Below are positions 53,063 to 62,652 of a stretch of 64,000 nucleotides of DNA, piece by piece. Position 1 is the stretch's first letter, and each line of letters begins with the position of its first letter. The stretch comes from CAXXHQ01 sp963665265. Its GTDB lineage: Bacteria; Planctomycetota; Planctomycetia; Pirellulales; Thermoguttaceae. A program made the position numbers and the translations under genes. The notes under the pieces were generated by a model. The model did no database searches and was not told the DNA's origin. It saw only the letters and a list, made by a program, of their open reading frames with translations. The stretch covers positions 2,480,001 through 2,544,000 of the forward strand of contig OY762224.2 of NCBI GenBank assembly GCA_963665265.2. The letters are read 5' to 3'.

Positions 53063-53925
53063 GGCGATTTCAATTCGGATACGGAGCGGGGGAGTGCCGT
53101 GGACGGACTTGCGTCGCGGTTTGCTCGATTTCTTCCCATTTCGAACATAAAGATGCCTGCCGCCACGCCCAGGTTCAGCGAGTCGACCTCCGACGTGATG
53201 GGGATCGTCACACGCCGGTCGCACAGCGATAGCCATTCGTCGGTCAAACCGTCCATCTCGTTGCCGAAAAGAGCTCCGAGCCGGTCGGGCCAATCTACCT
53301 CCGGGAGAGACTCCGCCGTCGGATCGACGACTGCCGCCATAAGCGTCACCTGCCATTCTTGTTTTAAACGCTTGAGCGTTTCTTGCAAATTGATCGTTTT
53401 TACGAACGGCATTCGCAACACGGCGCCCATCGACACTCGCATGCAGCGTCGCGAAAAGGGATCGCAGCACCGCTCGCCAAGCACGACGCCGTCCATATTC
53501 AAACCGGCCGCGTTCCGAAAGACCAGGCCCATATTTTCGGGTTTCGTGATTTCGGGACAGATGACTAGTCGAAGCGGCCGATTGGCTTCGAGCGAAAGGG
53601 GACGCATCAGTTCTTCAATCGACGTTCCCGTTCCGCGTTTCCCCACGGCCAAGGCTCCGCGATGAAAGTTGAACCCCACGATTTTCAAAAGAAGCGATTC
53701 CTCGGCCACGAAGATCGGCAACGATTCCGGGGCGACGGCCTGAAACTCCGGCAAAAACTCGTTGGTCACGAAAAGCGATTCCGTTTCATACCGACTATCG
53801 AGCAGGCGATGCGTGAGCAATCTCCCTTCCGCCAAGAAAATACTTTCCCCCCGAAGCGTGCGGTCCGGCAAGTTTCGATATGGTTTAATTCGAGGATCGT
53901 CGATCGTCTCAATTCGTACTAACAT
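53059..53925 (-). CDS. TrmH/SpoU-family RNA 2'-O-methyltransferase
   Basis: This 288-residue SPOUT methyltransferase has the three family motifs: ENMGLVFRNAAGLNMDGVVL (motif 1), LGALFGNEMDGL (motif 2) and IPITSEVDSLNLGVAAGIFM (motif 3, the knot that binds S-adenosylmethionine). An N-terminal substrate-binding domain precedes it. It methylates a ribose in rRNA or tRNA; the target site is unknown. The gene overlaps dinB by four bases. Confidence 0.9.
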   Translation of the reverse strand: MLVRIETIDDPRIKPYRNLPDRTLRGESIFLAEGRLLTHRLLDSRYETESLFVTNEFLPEFQAVAPESLPIFVAEESLLLKIVGFNFHRGALAVGKRGTGTSIEELMRPLSLEANRPLRLVICPEITKPENMGLVFRNAAGLNMDGVVLGERCCDPFSRRCMRVSMGAVLRMPFVKTINLQETLKRLKQEWQVTLMAAVVDPTAESLPEVDWPDRLGALFGNEMDGLTDEWLSLCDRRVTIPITSEVDSLNLGVAAGIFMFEMGRNRANRDASPSTALPRSVSELKSP

Positions 53926-54558
53926 TCTGTATGTTCTTGTTCTCTAGCTTTCGTAGACCGCCGAGGGGCTCGTTTTTGCCTAGCGATTAACGCTATTCAT
54001 ACCAAAATTCTTTGCCTTTGTCGTCCGTTTCGATGACAATTCGCGTAGAAATCAAGGACAATTCCTCGCACGGCGATATGTCGAAGTCTTTCCAGCCGTT
54101 GCCGAAAAGCAACATGCGGCGAAAAGGCGTCGAACGAAATGCCCGACGTTGCGTAATTGCCGCGAAATAGCGGGAAAAACCAGTTTTCCGTAGGTCTTAT
54201 CGCGGTTGAAGATCGTAGAACGGATTACGCCGCAGTCGTTTACGACGATTGCCGAACCGCTAAAGCCAAGGATGGTTGAGATCGTGTTTGACCTGCGCAG
54301 TTTTCTAACCCACACTTTCCACAGAACGGATCTCGTCTGTGAGCTTATCACAGTCATTGCGACTTCAAGGAAAGCGATCGTAAAACGCAAGGCGTTTGCC
54401 CCGCTCGTTCGAGCAGGCCGTCGTGCGGATCGATTACCGGAGGCGCAATTCGCCGAATTGGCGGACGTGAATGCTGAAAAGGAATCCTCACGCTTTAATG
54501 CGTGCGGTCACGTTCGTCGCCGGCGGAACAAACAATACTTTTCCAATGGTTTTGCATC
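53926..54558. other. Intergenic, divergent spacer
   Basis: About 630 bases between the methyltransferase and the subtilase genes. No ORF or clear promoter was accepted. Confidence 0.45.
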
Positions 54559-57500
54559 ATGAGAGTCACCGGCATTAGTGTTGGTTTGCGCGGATTCTTC
54601 GGGTTTTTGAACAAAAATCCCAACGACGGCGCCAAAAATGCGCGTTCGCAGGGGTTTAAGTCAGCCATGCGCGGCGACCGGCACGCCAAACGTCGCCTTT
54701 TGACGATTGAGCCGCTCGAAGCGCGCGAAATGCTGAGTTCCGACTCGTTTACGACGTCGGTCAATTCGATTTGGTTCGCCACGGTATCGTCCGAAGCCTC
54801 GACGCATGCCGGCAATTCTTCTCTCGTCGCCGAATCGACGGACGGATCAACGTCAAGTTCTTCAACGACGACCGACACGAACGTCTACGACTGGATCGTG
54901 CAATTTAACACGAATTATTTGGACAACGTTCAGAACGTCGCCGACGTCGCCAATTTACTTACTTCCGGAACCTGTGATTTTGAAGTTTTGCGCGGCTTAG
55001 GATTAGTCGGGCAGGTGGTGATCCGTACTAGCGGAGCCTCGACCGACGCCGTTTCGCATTGGTTTTCGTCGATCTCGGCGGTGGCCAGCTTCGAGCAGGA
55101 TTCCGTCCAGCAATTTGATACGACTGCTTCGAACGACTCGCTCTCGTCGCAGCAGAGCTACTTATCGCAGATCAACGCGAGCAGCGCTTGGACCGTCACC
55201 ACCGGCAGTTCGAGCATCGTCGTCGGCATTGTCGATACGGGCATTGATTATACGCATTCCGACTTGGCAGCGAACATGTGGGTGAATACTAAAGAAATCG
55301 CCGGCAACGGAGTTGACGACGACGGCGACGGATTCGTCGACGACGTTTACGGGTGGAATTTCGTTTCCAATACGGCCAACGTGATGGACGACAACGGGCA
55401 CGGCACGCATGTGGCCGGCACGATCGCCGCCGTCGGCAATAACAGCCTCGGCGTCTCCGGCGTCGCTTGGTCGTGTTCGCTGATGGCCTTAAAGTTTTTG
55501 GATTCCACGGGCAACGGGTATATTTCCAACGCCATCGCGGCCGTCAACTACGCCACGATGATGAAGACCAAATACGATGTGAACATCAAGGTGTTGAATA
55601 ACAGTTGGGGCGGCAGCGAAACGAGCGCCCAATTGTCGGCCGCCATTGACGCATGCAATAGCGCAGGAATTTTATTCGTCGCCGCCGCGGGAAATTCAGC
55701 GACCAACAATGATTCGACCGCCATGTACCCGGCGAACTACAACGCCGCCAACGTTATTAGCGTCGCCGCCGTCACTTCGTCGAATACGCTCGCCTCGTTT
55801 AGCAATTACGGTTCGAGCACGGTCGATTTGGCCGCTCCGGGCGTGTCTATTTATAGCACGTTGCCCGGAAATCGTTACGGGGCCTATTCCGGCACGAGCA
55901 TGGCGACGCCGCAAGTTTCTGGCGCCGCCGTTTTAGCCTGGGCGCTCAATCCGAACGCCACGGTGGCCGAGGTGAAAGCCGCGATTCTCAACGGGGTTAC
56001 GAAGACTAGTTCGCTCTCCGGTAAATGCGTGTCGGGCGGCGTTCTGAATACTTACAATACGTTAATGATCATTAAGAGTCAGATGAACACGGCGCCGACG
56101 GTCGGACTCCTTTCGACGTCGTCCAGCACGGTCTCGCAAGGTTCGTCCGTCACGCTGACCGCCTCGTCGATCACCGGTTCGACCGCCTCGGCCGTATATT
56201 TCTATTACGATTCAAACGGAAACGGCTCGTGGGATTCGGCGGATGCGGTCATCGGATCGACTACGTCCGTCTCCAACGGGACGGCGACGTGCAAATTCGA
56301 TACAGCCTCCGTAACCGCCGGATCGTTCAAAGTATTCGCTCGGGCGGCGAACGCTGACGGCAAATGGAGCGCAGCCGTTTCGACGTCGCTTACGGTTTCG
56401 GCGAGCGATGATTTCGGCAATTCCATGTCCGATGCAGCGACGATCTTGATTGGTTCGACGACGTCCGGCTCCATTCAAACCGGCGGCGATCAGGATTGGT
56501 TCAAGGTTGCGCTTGTCGCTGGTCAGAAATACACTTTCTCAACCACGTTGATCAAGCTAACTGACTCCGTTTTGTATTTATACGACTCGTCGGGAAAGAT
56601 TCTCGCCTCTAGCGATAACGTTTCCGCTTCGTCGAAGGCGTCGTTGATCACGTTTACCGCCACGAGTTCAGGGACGTACTATCTCATGGTCGGCGGTAAA
56701 ACATCGTCGTTGACGGGAACGTACGCGATTACCGCAAAGGCGGAGAATACTGCTCCGACCGTGGCCTCGATCTCCGATCAGACGTTCTCCGGATCGCAAA
56801 CGAAAATCACCGTTCCGATCGTCGCGTCGGATGCGGAGGGCGACTCGTTAAAAATTTCCGCTTCTGTCGCTGCAGTAGATGCGACCGTTCAGCTCGCCTA
56901 TAACCTCGATCAGAGCTTGGGATTTTCGCTCTACAAGAATTCGACTTATACGAACTTGCACGGTTTGCAAGAGAAATACGTCGTCAGTTCGAGCGGAGCG
57001 TGGTATTACATCACGTCGGCCGGTTCGCTCTATCGTTGGGGCGGCTCGGTAGCTTCGAGCAAACTGGTCGCGACGCTAAATTCGAGCTACTACTCGAACC
57101 CGTCGTTGCTGTACAACGCGACAACGCCGACGGCGACAACCACGAATAACTCGGGGCTGACCGTTTCGGTTAGTAACGGCGTGTTGACGATTACGCGGAC
57201 TGCGGCTTTCACCGGCCCGGCCACGGTGACCGTAACCGTTAGCGACGGGGCGACGACCACGACGAAGACGTTTAAGGTCTCGCTTGGAACTTCGACCGCG
57301 TCGTCGGTCAAGTCGGCCTCGTTCGACGAATCCGCTGCGTCGGCCGCCGAATCGGTCTCTTCGAGCGTCGCTTCGCCGTTGGACGTCGCCGGGCGCGCCG
57401 TCTCGACCGCGCGAGCCGCTTCGTTCAGTCATGAGACCTCCTTTAACTCGACGAGCTTTTTGGTTTCAAACCGAGGAGCGACCCAGTACGATTCGTCGGC

Positions 57501-57753
57501 TTTATTCTCGCCGTTCACGAACGCCGCATTAAAAGACGCGGCGGCTTCGGCAGCAGACGCCGTCGATTCGTTCAGCGCAGAGTCGTTGCGCATCCACGAA
57601 ATTCATTTCAGCGAAGCCGCCGAAAACGAAGTTGCAAAGCTCACGAAAACCGCTTCCCTCGAAAGCGGGCTCGGCGAAGTATTCTCCGGCCAATTCGATA
57701 CGAAGATGGAAGCGTTTGACGCGATATTGAAATTGTTTGACGTCGGAAAATAA
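54559..57753 (+). CDS. Large secreted subtilisin-family (S8) protease
   Basis: This 1064-residue protein has the planctomycete extracellular motif LLTIEPLEAREMLS (residues 47-60). The S8 domain (about 190-500) has a complete triad: D226 (GIVDTGIDYTHSDL), H281 (NGHGTHVAGTIA) and S447 (GTSMATPQVSGAA), plus the NNSWGG oxyanion region. A beta-sandwich segment (about 515-610) and a pre-peptidase C-terminal (PPC) domain follow (GDQDWFKVALVAGQKYTF ... GTYYLMVGG, about 620-730), then a cadherin-like stretch (TVTVTVSDGATTTTKTFKVS). The last 150 residues are Ser/Ala-rich. The ATG at 54559 is chosen although no ribosome site is clear; 54667 is a possible alternative. Confidence 0.93.
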   Translation: MRVTGISVGLRGFFGFLNKNPNDGAKNARSQGFKSAMRGDRHAKRRLLTIEPLEAREMLSSDSFTTSVNSIWFATVSSEASTHAGNSSLVAESTDGSTSSSSTTTDTNVYDWIVQFNTNYLDNVQNVADVANLLTSGTCDFEVLRGLGLVGQVVIRTSGASTDAVSHWFSSISAVASFEQDSVQQFDTTASNDSLSSQQSYLSQINASSAWTVTTGSSSIVVGIVDTGIDYTHSDLAANMWVNTKEIAGNGVDDDGDGFVDDVYGWNFVSNTANVMDDNGHGTHVAGTIAAVGNNSLGVSGVAWSCSLMALKFLDSTGNGYISNAIAAVNYATMMKTKYDVNIKVLNNSWGGSETSAQLSAAIDACNSAGILFVAAAGNSATNNDSTAMYPANYNAANVISVAAVTSSNTLASFSNYGSSTVDLAAPGVSIYSTLPGNRYGAYSGTSMATPQVSGAAVLAWALNPNATVAEVKAAILNGVTKTSSLSGKCVSGGVLNTYNTLMIIKSQMNTAPTVGLLSTSSSTVSQGSSVTLTASSITGSTASAVYFYYDSNGNGSWDSADAVIGSTTSVSNGTATCKFDTASVTAGSFKVFARAANADGKWSAAVSTSLTVSASDDFGNSMSDAATILIGSTTSGSIQTGGDQDWFKVALVAGQKYTFSTTLIKLTDSVLYLYDSSGKILASSDNVSASSKASLITFTATSSGTYYLMVGGKTSSLTGTYAITAKAENTAPTVASISDQTFSGSQTKITVPIVASDAEGDSLKISASVAAVDATVQLAYNLDQSLGFSLYKNSTYTNLHGLQEKYVVSSSGAWYYITSAGSLYRWGGSVASSKLVATLNSSYYSNPSLLYNATTPTATTTNNSGLTVSVSNGVLTITRTAAFTGPATVTVTVSDGATTTTKTFKVSLGTSTASSVKSASFDESAASAAESVSSSVASPLDVAGRAVSTARAASFSHETSFNSTSFLVSNRGATQYDSSALFSPFTNAALKDAAASAADAVDSFSAESLRIHEIHFSEAAENEVAKLTKTASLESGLGEVFSGQFDTKMEAFDAILKLFDVGK

Positions 57754-57774
57754 CGCGTGAACGAATGACGTCGT

Positions 57775-57800
57775 CGCCGGACTTTCGGCGCTGGTTTTTT
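57775..57800 (+). terminator. Possible terminator after the subtilase gene
   Basis: CGCCG (57775-57779) pairs with CGGCG (57786-57790) and TTTTTT follows four bases later. The stem is only five base pairs. Confidence 0.45.
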
Positions 57801-57820
57801 CGTTGATACGAGGTCGTCCT

Positions 57821-58621
57821 ATGGTCGACGTTCCCGCGATCTGCGCGAAAGCGAATTTTAAGGCCAAGGCTTTGCTGTTGGGCGAGCGTTTGGACTTGCG
57901 CGCTCTTGGCGAGACTGAACGATTAGCGACTTCTCCCTTAACGATAGCAGTTCGAGGCGGCGGAACCGCGGTTCTCTTTCGTTACGGGGCCGTCGTCCTC
58001 TTCGACGTCGCTCCGTTGGAGCAGACGACGTTTCTTAAGCAGCTTCACCCGTTCGTCATTCAGCCGTACGCGGAAAACGAGACGGAAGAGGCGGCTATTC
58101 GCATTTCGACCGACGCTAAAGAGGGAATCGAGGCCGACGCCATCTACCTACGCGAATGCGCCGTCGAACGCTTGCAGATTGTGGCCGACATTCTCAGTCG
58201 AAGCGTCGTTCTTGCGACGTACGAATCGAGAATGGCTAAAGAGTTCGACAAGATCGAGGCGATAGCTTCGAATTTAGAGCGCACGAGTCGCGGCGGAAAC
58301 GCCAAGGAGTTATTGCGATTCATCGGGGCTGCGCTTTTAAGCGAGCATCGGATGGTAGGTCGCGCCGAAATCAATGACAAGCCCGAGTTAATATGGGATA
58401 AGCCCGATCTGGAACGGCTCTTCTTGCGTTTGGAAGACGCTTATGAAATCAGCGAACGCTACTCCGCGCTCGAGCGAAAGCTCGACCTCATTACGCATAC
58501 GGCCCAAACAGGGTTGGAGTTGATTCAGAACCGTCGCAGCTTGCGAGTCGAATGGTACGTCGTGGCGCTCATCGTCATGGAATTGATCGTTTCTCTTATC
58601 GATCTATATTTCCGTAAGTGA
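57821..58621 (+). CDS. RMD1/YagE (DUF155) family protein
   Basis: This 266-residue protein has an N-terminal alpha/beta part with AVLFRYGAVVLFDVAPLEQT, a long helical core (VERLQIVADILSRSVVLATY, ALERKLDLITHTAQTGLELI) and one C-terminal transmembrane helix (VEWYVVALIVMELIVSLIDL). This layout matches the RMD1/DUF155 family, whose bacterial role is unknown; yeast and mammalian relatives are mitochondrial. GAGG about eight bases upstream supports the ATG at 57821. It is convergent with the DUF1854 gene. Confidence 0.87.
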   Translation: MVDVPAICAKANFKAKALLLGERLDLRALGETERLATSPLTIAVRGGGTAVLFRYGAVVLFDVAPLEQTTFLKQLHPFVIQPYAENETEEAAIRISTDAKEGIEADAIYLRECAVERLQIVADILSRSVVLATYESRMAKEFDKIEAIASNLERTSRGGNAKELLRFIGAALLSEHRMVGRAEINDKPELIWDKPDLERLFLRLEDAYEISERYSALERKLDLITHTAQTGLELIQNRRSLRVEWYVVALIVMELIVSLIDLYFRK

Positions 58622-58643
58622 CGAACGCCGAAGGCGAGGTTTT

Positions 58644-59144
58644 TTAGAAGTAGCGTCCCAGCAATCTCCGGCTAGGACCATCTAGCTCGCGTAAGTCGGG
58701 AATTAAATAACGGATTCCGTGCGTATCGCAAAGAATCGCTCCGTTATCGCCTAAGCGGCGAACGTCGTCGTCGCCGTCAATGAGGAAAAACGTTCGGCCT
58801 CTGTCCGTCACGACGTCCCATTCCGCGGGGTCCGTGTCGGCCTTCAACGAAATAATCTTTTCAATTACCGGAACGAATTCTCGCCGTGATATTTCTTCTT
58901 CGAGTTTTTGCAGAACCTCGGGGGCTAAAACGCTCGGGTCTTTGAGAAGAACGATTTCTTTGCCGTCCGAATCGCAAATCGAAAACCATTGCCGCGGAGC
59001 GGAAATAGGAAACGCTCGGTAGGTTTCGACGCCGACGAAGCGAGCCCCTGCCGAGTCCACTAAAACAAGACGACCGAACGAGTCCTTTTCCAAACGGAAT
59101 GGACCGGCGGCGATTTTTTGCGGGGTTGCAGTAGTTTCAGTCAT
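58644..59144 (-). CDS. DUF1854 family protein (cyanophycin-associated)
   Basis: This 166-residue soluble protein has FRLEKDSFGRLVLVDSAGAR, GVETYRAFPISAPRQWFSIC, WDVVTDRGRTFFLIDGDDDV and RYLIPDLRELDGPSRRLLGR, the features of DUF1854. From memory, proteins of this family are found next to an ABC exporter and cyanophycin synthetase genes in some bacteria, and public annotation names them accordingly; the present context (ABC exporter 76 bases upstream, cphA 3.5 kb away) repeats that arrangement. Biochemical function unknown. It is probably co-transcribed with the ABC gene. Confidence 0.85.
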   Translation of the reverse strand: MTETTATPQKIAAGPFRLEKDSFGRLVLVDSAGARFVGVETYRAFPISAPRQWFSICDSDGKEIVLLKDPSVLAPEVLQKLEEEISRREFVPVIEKIISLKADTDPAEWDVVTDRGRTFFLIDGDDDVRRLGDNGAILCDTHGIRYLIPDLRELDGPSRRLLGRYF

Positions 59145-59220
59145 AATGACGGTTCAGTTCGGCGTAGTTTCGAGGATCGTTAGTATGCGTTACCCTTCGC
59201 GTTTTTTACGAAGCTGGACG

Positions 59221-61539
59221 CTATTTCTTTTTTGAAAGGTTTTCGTGCATTTCTTGCTGCGCGCGATGCAGTCGGGAATAGGTGCCCCCTTTTGCGATTA
59301 ACTCGTCGTGCGGCCCGACTTCGGTGACACGGCCACGCTCGATCACGATCAAACGATTCGCCCGTCGCAGCGTGCTCAATCGATGCGCGATGGCGATCGT
59401 GGTCCGCCCCTCGACGAGATTCTCCAAGGCTAATTGAATTTCTCGTTCCGTCTCCGTATCGACCGAGGAGGTCGCCTCGTCCAAAATTAAGATGCGGGGA
59501 TCGATCAACAGCGCTCGAGCGATGCTGATGCGTTGGCGTTCGCCGCCGGAAAGAAACTGACCGCGTTCGCCGACGATCGAGTCGTAACCGTCGGGTAGCC
59601 GAAGAATGAATTCATGGGCACGGGCGGCCTTCGCCGCCGAGACGATCTCGTCGTTCGTCGCATCAGGGCGACCGTAGGCGATGTTTTCGGCGATCGTGCC
59701 GAAAAACAAAAAAGGCTCTTGCAACACGATGCCGATGTGGCTTCGGTATTCGGTCGTCGGATAGGAACGGACGTCCACGCCGTCCACCAGCAACGCGCCT
59801 TCTGAGACGTCGTAGAATCGGCAAACGAGATTCATGAGCGTCGATTTTCCTGCGCCGCTAGGGCCGACCAAGCCGATCATCTCTCCGGGAGCGATGTTAA
59901 AATTGACTTCTTGCAAAATAGAGCGTGTTCCGTAATGGAAACCGACCTCGCGGAACGTCACTTCTCCACGCATGTTTTTGGGATGCACCGGTTTGACCGG
60001 CTCCGGAACGCTCGGCGCTCGATCCAGAATCGAAAACACTCGTTGCACGCTGGCACCGGCTCGTTGGGCGGCGGCGAGCATTCGGCTCATCGATTCCATT
60101 CGAAGGTAGAAGCTGGCGATATAGGTGACGAAAGCCTGTAAAACGCCGATCGTGATCGGCGGATGCGCCTGACCTTCTTTAAGCGGATAGTACTGGTATA
60201 TCTGCCATGCGCCAAAGGCCCAGACGACTAGCAAGCCGGTATCGGTTAGCAGCGTGACCGTCGCACCGAAAAAAGCCCAAAGCGAGTTTACGCGATTGTT
60301 CGACGAAAGAACGCGATCGTTCGCCTTGCGGAATCGATCGACTTCGCGGCGCTCTTGCGCAAACGCCTTTACCACGCGAATGCCGGGAATCGTGTCGGCC
60401 AACACGCTCGTCATTTCGCCCCATGTTCGAGCGCTTAATTCAAAGCCTCGTTTCAGACGAGTTCGCACTCTCTGCACGAGATAGGCGATGATCGGAAGCG
60501 GTAGAAGCGTAAAGGCCGCCAGCATCGGGTTCAAGCCGATGAGAATCGTCGCGATCATGCCCAGGCGGAGCATGTCGGTGGCGAAATCGAGCATATTCAC
60601 AGAAAGAAAATAGCTGATTCGATCGGTGTCGGTGCTGACTCGAGCGATCAAATCGCCGGTTCGCTTTCCGCCGAAGTATTGCACCGACAAAATATGCAAG
60701 TGTTCATATGTGGCGCTGCGCATGTCGGCCGAAACTCGTTCGCTCACCAAGGCCATGACGAACGTCTTTGCCCAAGTGAGTAGCCATGCGAGTACGGAGG
60801 CTCCGAGAAGCCCCCCCAAATAAAACCAAATACGGCTGAAATCGACGTTTTCCCCCTTCGTGTACGGGTTCAAAACCTTGTCGATCATCGGAATGGTGAT
60901 ATAGGTGGGGATCAGGCTTGCCGCCGTACTGGCGAAAGTCAGCGAGATGCCCAGGATCGCCATCCATCTATGAGGCTTGGCGAATCTCGCTAATCGCCAA
61001 AAGGACTGAATTGGCGCCTTCGTTTTCAACGCTTCGCATTCCGGGCACTTTTCATGATCGGGCGGAATGATGATGCCGCAACTCGGGCAGATTGGCGCAT
61101 TGACGTCCGAGTCTTCGTCTTCCTCTTGTTCGCCGGTTCTCAACCGCTCAAAACGTTCGACGAGCCGATGCGCTAAAGAAGCCTTGGCCGAGGTGAATCG
61201 CCAATAGGCGAGTCGCTCACTCTCGTTTAAGAGTTCAAGAATTCCCGAGCCGGGTTGTTCTTTCACGCGGAGTCGAAGATTCGTCGCAAATGTCCAGCTT
61301 ACTGGCTCTGAAGAAATCTTCGGCATTTCTTCGTCGATGATCGGGCAAGGGCCGAGCGACAAAATCCGCTGATCGGTTATAACGACCAGTCCGGCGGCGA
61401 ATTGGAGGACGTCATCGAGATCGAATTCCAGCCAGGCAAGTGCGTTTTCGCCTGAGGCAAGGTGCGATTCGAGAATTTCACGCAGACGTCGGGCGTAACG
61501 TTCCCGAACGTCGCTGGCAGATTGTTTTTGTAGGACCAC
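59221..61539 (-). CDS. ABC exporter with N-terminal extension and zinc ribbon (cyanophycin-associated)
   Basis: This 772-residue fused membrane-ATPase half transporter has an unusual N-terminal domain of about 140 residues (LEFDLDDVLQFAAGLVVITD, possibly PH-like). A zinc ribbon follows: C151, C154, C165, C168 (CPSCGIIIPPDHEKCPEC). Six transmembrane helices come next (about 190-480), and the ATPase has Walker A GPSGAGKST, signature LSGGERQRISIARAL and Walker B ILILDEATSSVDTETE. The start is a GTG at 61539; an in-frame stop lies four codons upstream, so it cannot begin much earlier. ABC exporters of this build occur beside DUF1854 and cyanophycin synthetase genes; the cargo is unknown. Confidence 0.87.
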   Translation of the reverse strand: MVLQKQSASDVRERYARRLREILESHLASGENALAWLEFDLDDVLQFAAGLVVITDQRILSLGPCPIIDEEMPKISSEPVSWTFATNLRLRVKEQPGSGILELLNESERLAYWRFTSAKASLAHRLVERFERLRTGEQEEDEDSDVNAPICPSCGIIIPPDHEKCPECEALKTKAPIQSFWRLARFAKPHRWMAILGISLTFASTAASLIPTYITIPMIDKVLNPYTKGENVDFSRIWFYLGGLLGASVLAWLLTWAKTFVMALVSERVSADMRSATYEHLHILSVQYFGGKRTGDLIARVSTDTDRISYFLSVNMLDFATDMLRLGMIATILIGLNPMLAAFTLLPLPIIAYLVQRVRTRLKRGFELSARTWGEMTSVLADTIPGIRVVKAFAQERREVDRFRKANDRVLSSNNRVNSLWAFFGATVTLLTDTGLLVVWAFGAWQIYQYYPLKEGQAHPPITIGVLQAFVTYIASFYLRMESMSRMLAAAQRAGASVQRVFSILDRAPSVPEPVKPVHPKNMRGEVTFREVGFHYGTRSILQEVNFNIAPGEMIGLVGPSGAGKSTLMNLVCRFYDVSEGALLVDGVDVRSYPTTEYRSHIGIVLQEPFLFFGTIAENIAYGRPDATNDEIVSAAKAARAHEFILRLPDGYDSIVGERGQFLSGGERQRISIARALLIDPRILILDEATSSVDTETEREIQLALENLVEGRTTIAIAHRLSTLRRANRLIVIERGRVTEVGPHDELIAKGGTYSRLHRAQQEMHENLSKKK

Positions 61540-62652
61540 GGGGGCAATCTATAAAAGAAACGGAGCGTAAACTGGTTATTCTATTGACTATTACGTCGTC
61601 TGGCGAGGGACAGTTGATAAAAACGGTACGGCTTCCGAGATTAACGCCTCGTCCATCGTTAAAGGCCATTTTTATGTGAGGCGAAGCAGAACGGGCGTTT
61701 TTTCTGGAAAAAACAGGAAAATTCGAGAATCCATCTGCGGCAAGGAGGAATTTTACGGATTATATGGAATGTCCGACCGATTTTCTTTCAAAGCGGCTTC
61801 AGGTGCGAAAATTAGCGGGGACTTTACCGTCCAGATATGATTCATCGAACGCTCGGTCATTCAAAGGCCGGGCGAAATGCCGCGATGAAGCCGTAAAACG
61901 ATTTTTGTGATTATTTGTGAAATAGTACGATCGAACGATTTGGCTGTTGCGTACATAAGATTGGCGATCCTGATCAAGGTTTGGAAAGCCAAACCCCGCC
62001 TGATGGGAGGGGTAACCGAAAAAGACGCTTAGGTGGTACTGACGGAGGAGTTCGATATAGGAAATCTGAGGGATGCTCAGAGAAGAATCCCTTGCATTTT
62101 CCTTGCCTGAGGTGTTAAACTATAGATGGAGTTGCCGGACGCTGCGGGGACGTATTCGATTCGGCTAAGCTCCTCTATCCCTGGGAAACCTCCTGCCTAA
62201 GCCACGACCAATCGGTTTATCGGTGGTTACGTGTGCGTCTGCGCCTGAAGGAATGAGAAACCATCGCCAATTAACGGTGTATTTCTCGAAAACTGGAAAA
62301 TCGCATTCCGTCTTGGTATAACGGTAAAGATGGGGCGAGTTGGAAGCTGGCGAGCAATTGCGTGAATACGCAATCCTACCTAATGTCCATTCCAGATACA
62401 TTCCCCGGTGACGCCGCATCCGCTTTGTTACGAGCCGAACGGTCGCAATACCTCCGCCAGATGAATAACCAGGGAAGACACTTTGCTTTGTTGGGGTCGT
62501 TAATCGACAGCTCTCTCTAAATGCTATGGCGTTTATCGGCGTCGCAAGAATAGCCGATATAACGGTTTAATTGTGCCCTTCGTGCATTTGGACGCCGCTT
62601 CGATTCCGCTCGACGAAGACAAAGAGACGTTTTATAAGCGAGTAGAACAACT
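61540..62652. other. Long divergent spacer with stacked hairpins
   Basis: These 1.1 kb separate the ABC gene from cphA and hold no supported ORF. Three hairpins cluster at 61978-62091: GGTTTGG-AAAG-CCAAACC (61978-61995), CCCC...GGGG (61994-62012) and GGGAT...ATCCC (62070-62091). They could be part of a structured leader of cphA on the plus strand, but the distance to the start is about 560 bases and no known riboswitch class was recognised. Confidence 0.5.

Noticed and set aside
53063..53470. Upstream extension of dinB by 136 codons
   Set aside because: It would lie over the methyltransferase gene, has no similarity to DinB, and the ATG at 53062 gives the standard N-terminus.
61970..62040. 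Possible cyclic-di-GMP or guanidine riboswitch
   Set aside because: The hairpins are real but the conserved core bases of those classes are missing.
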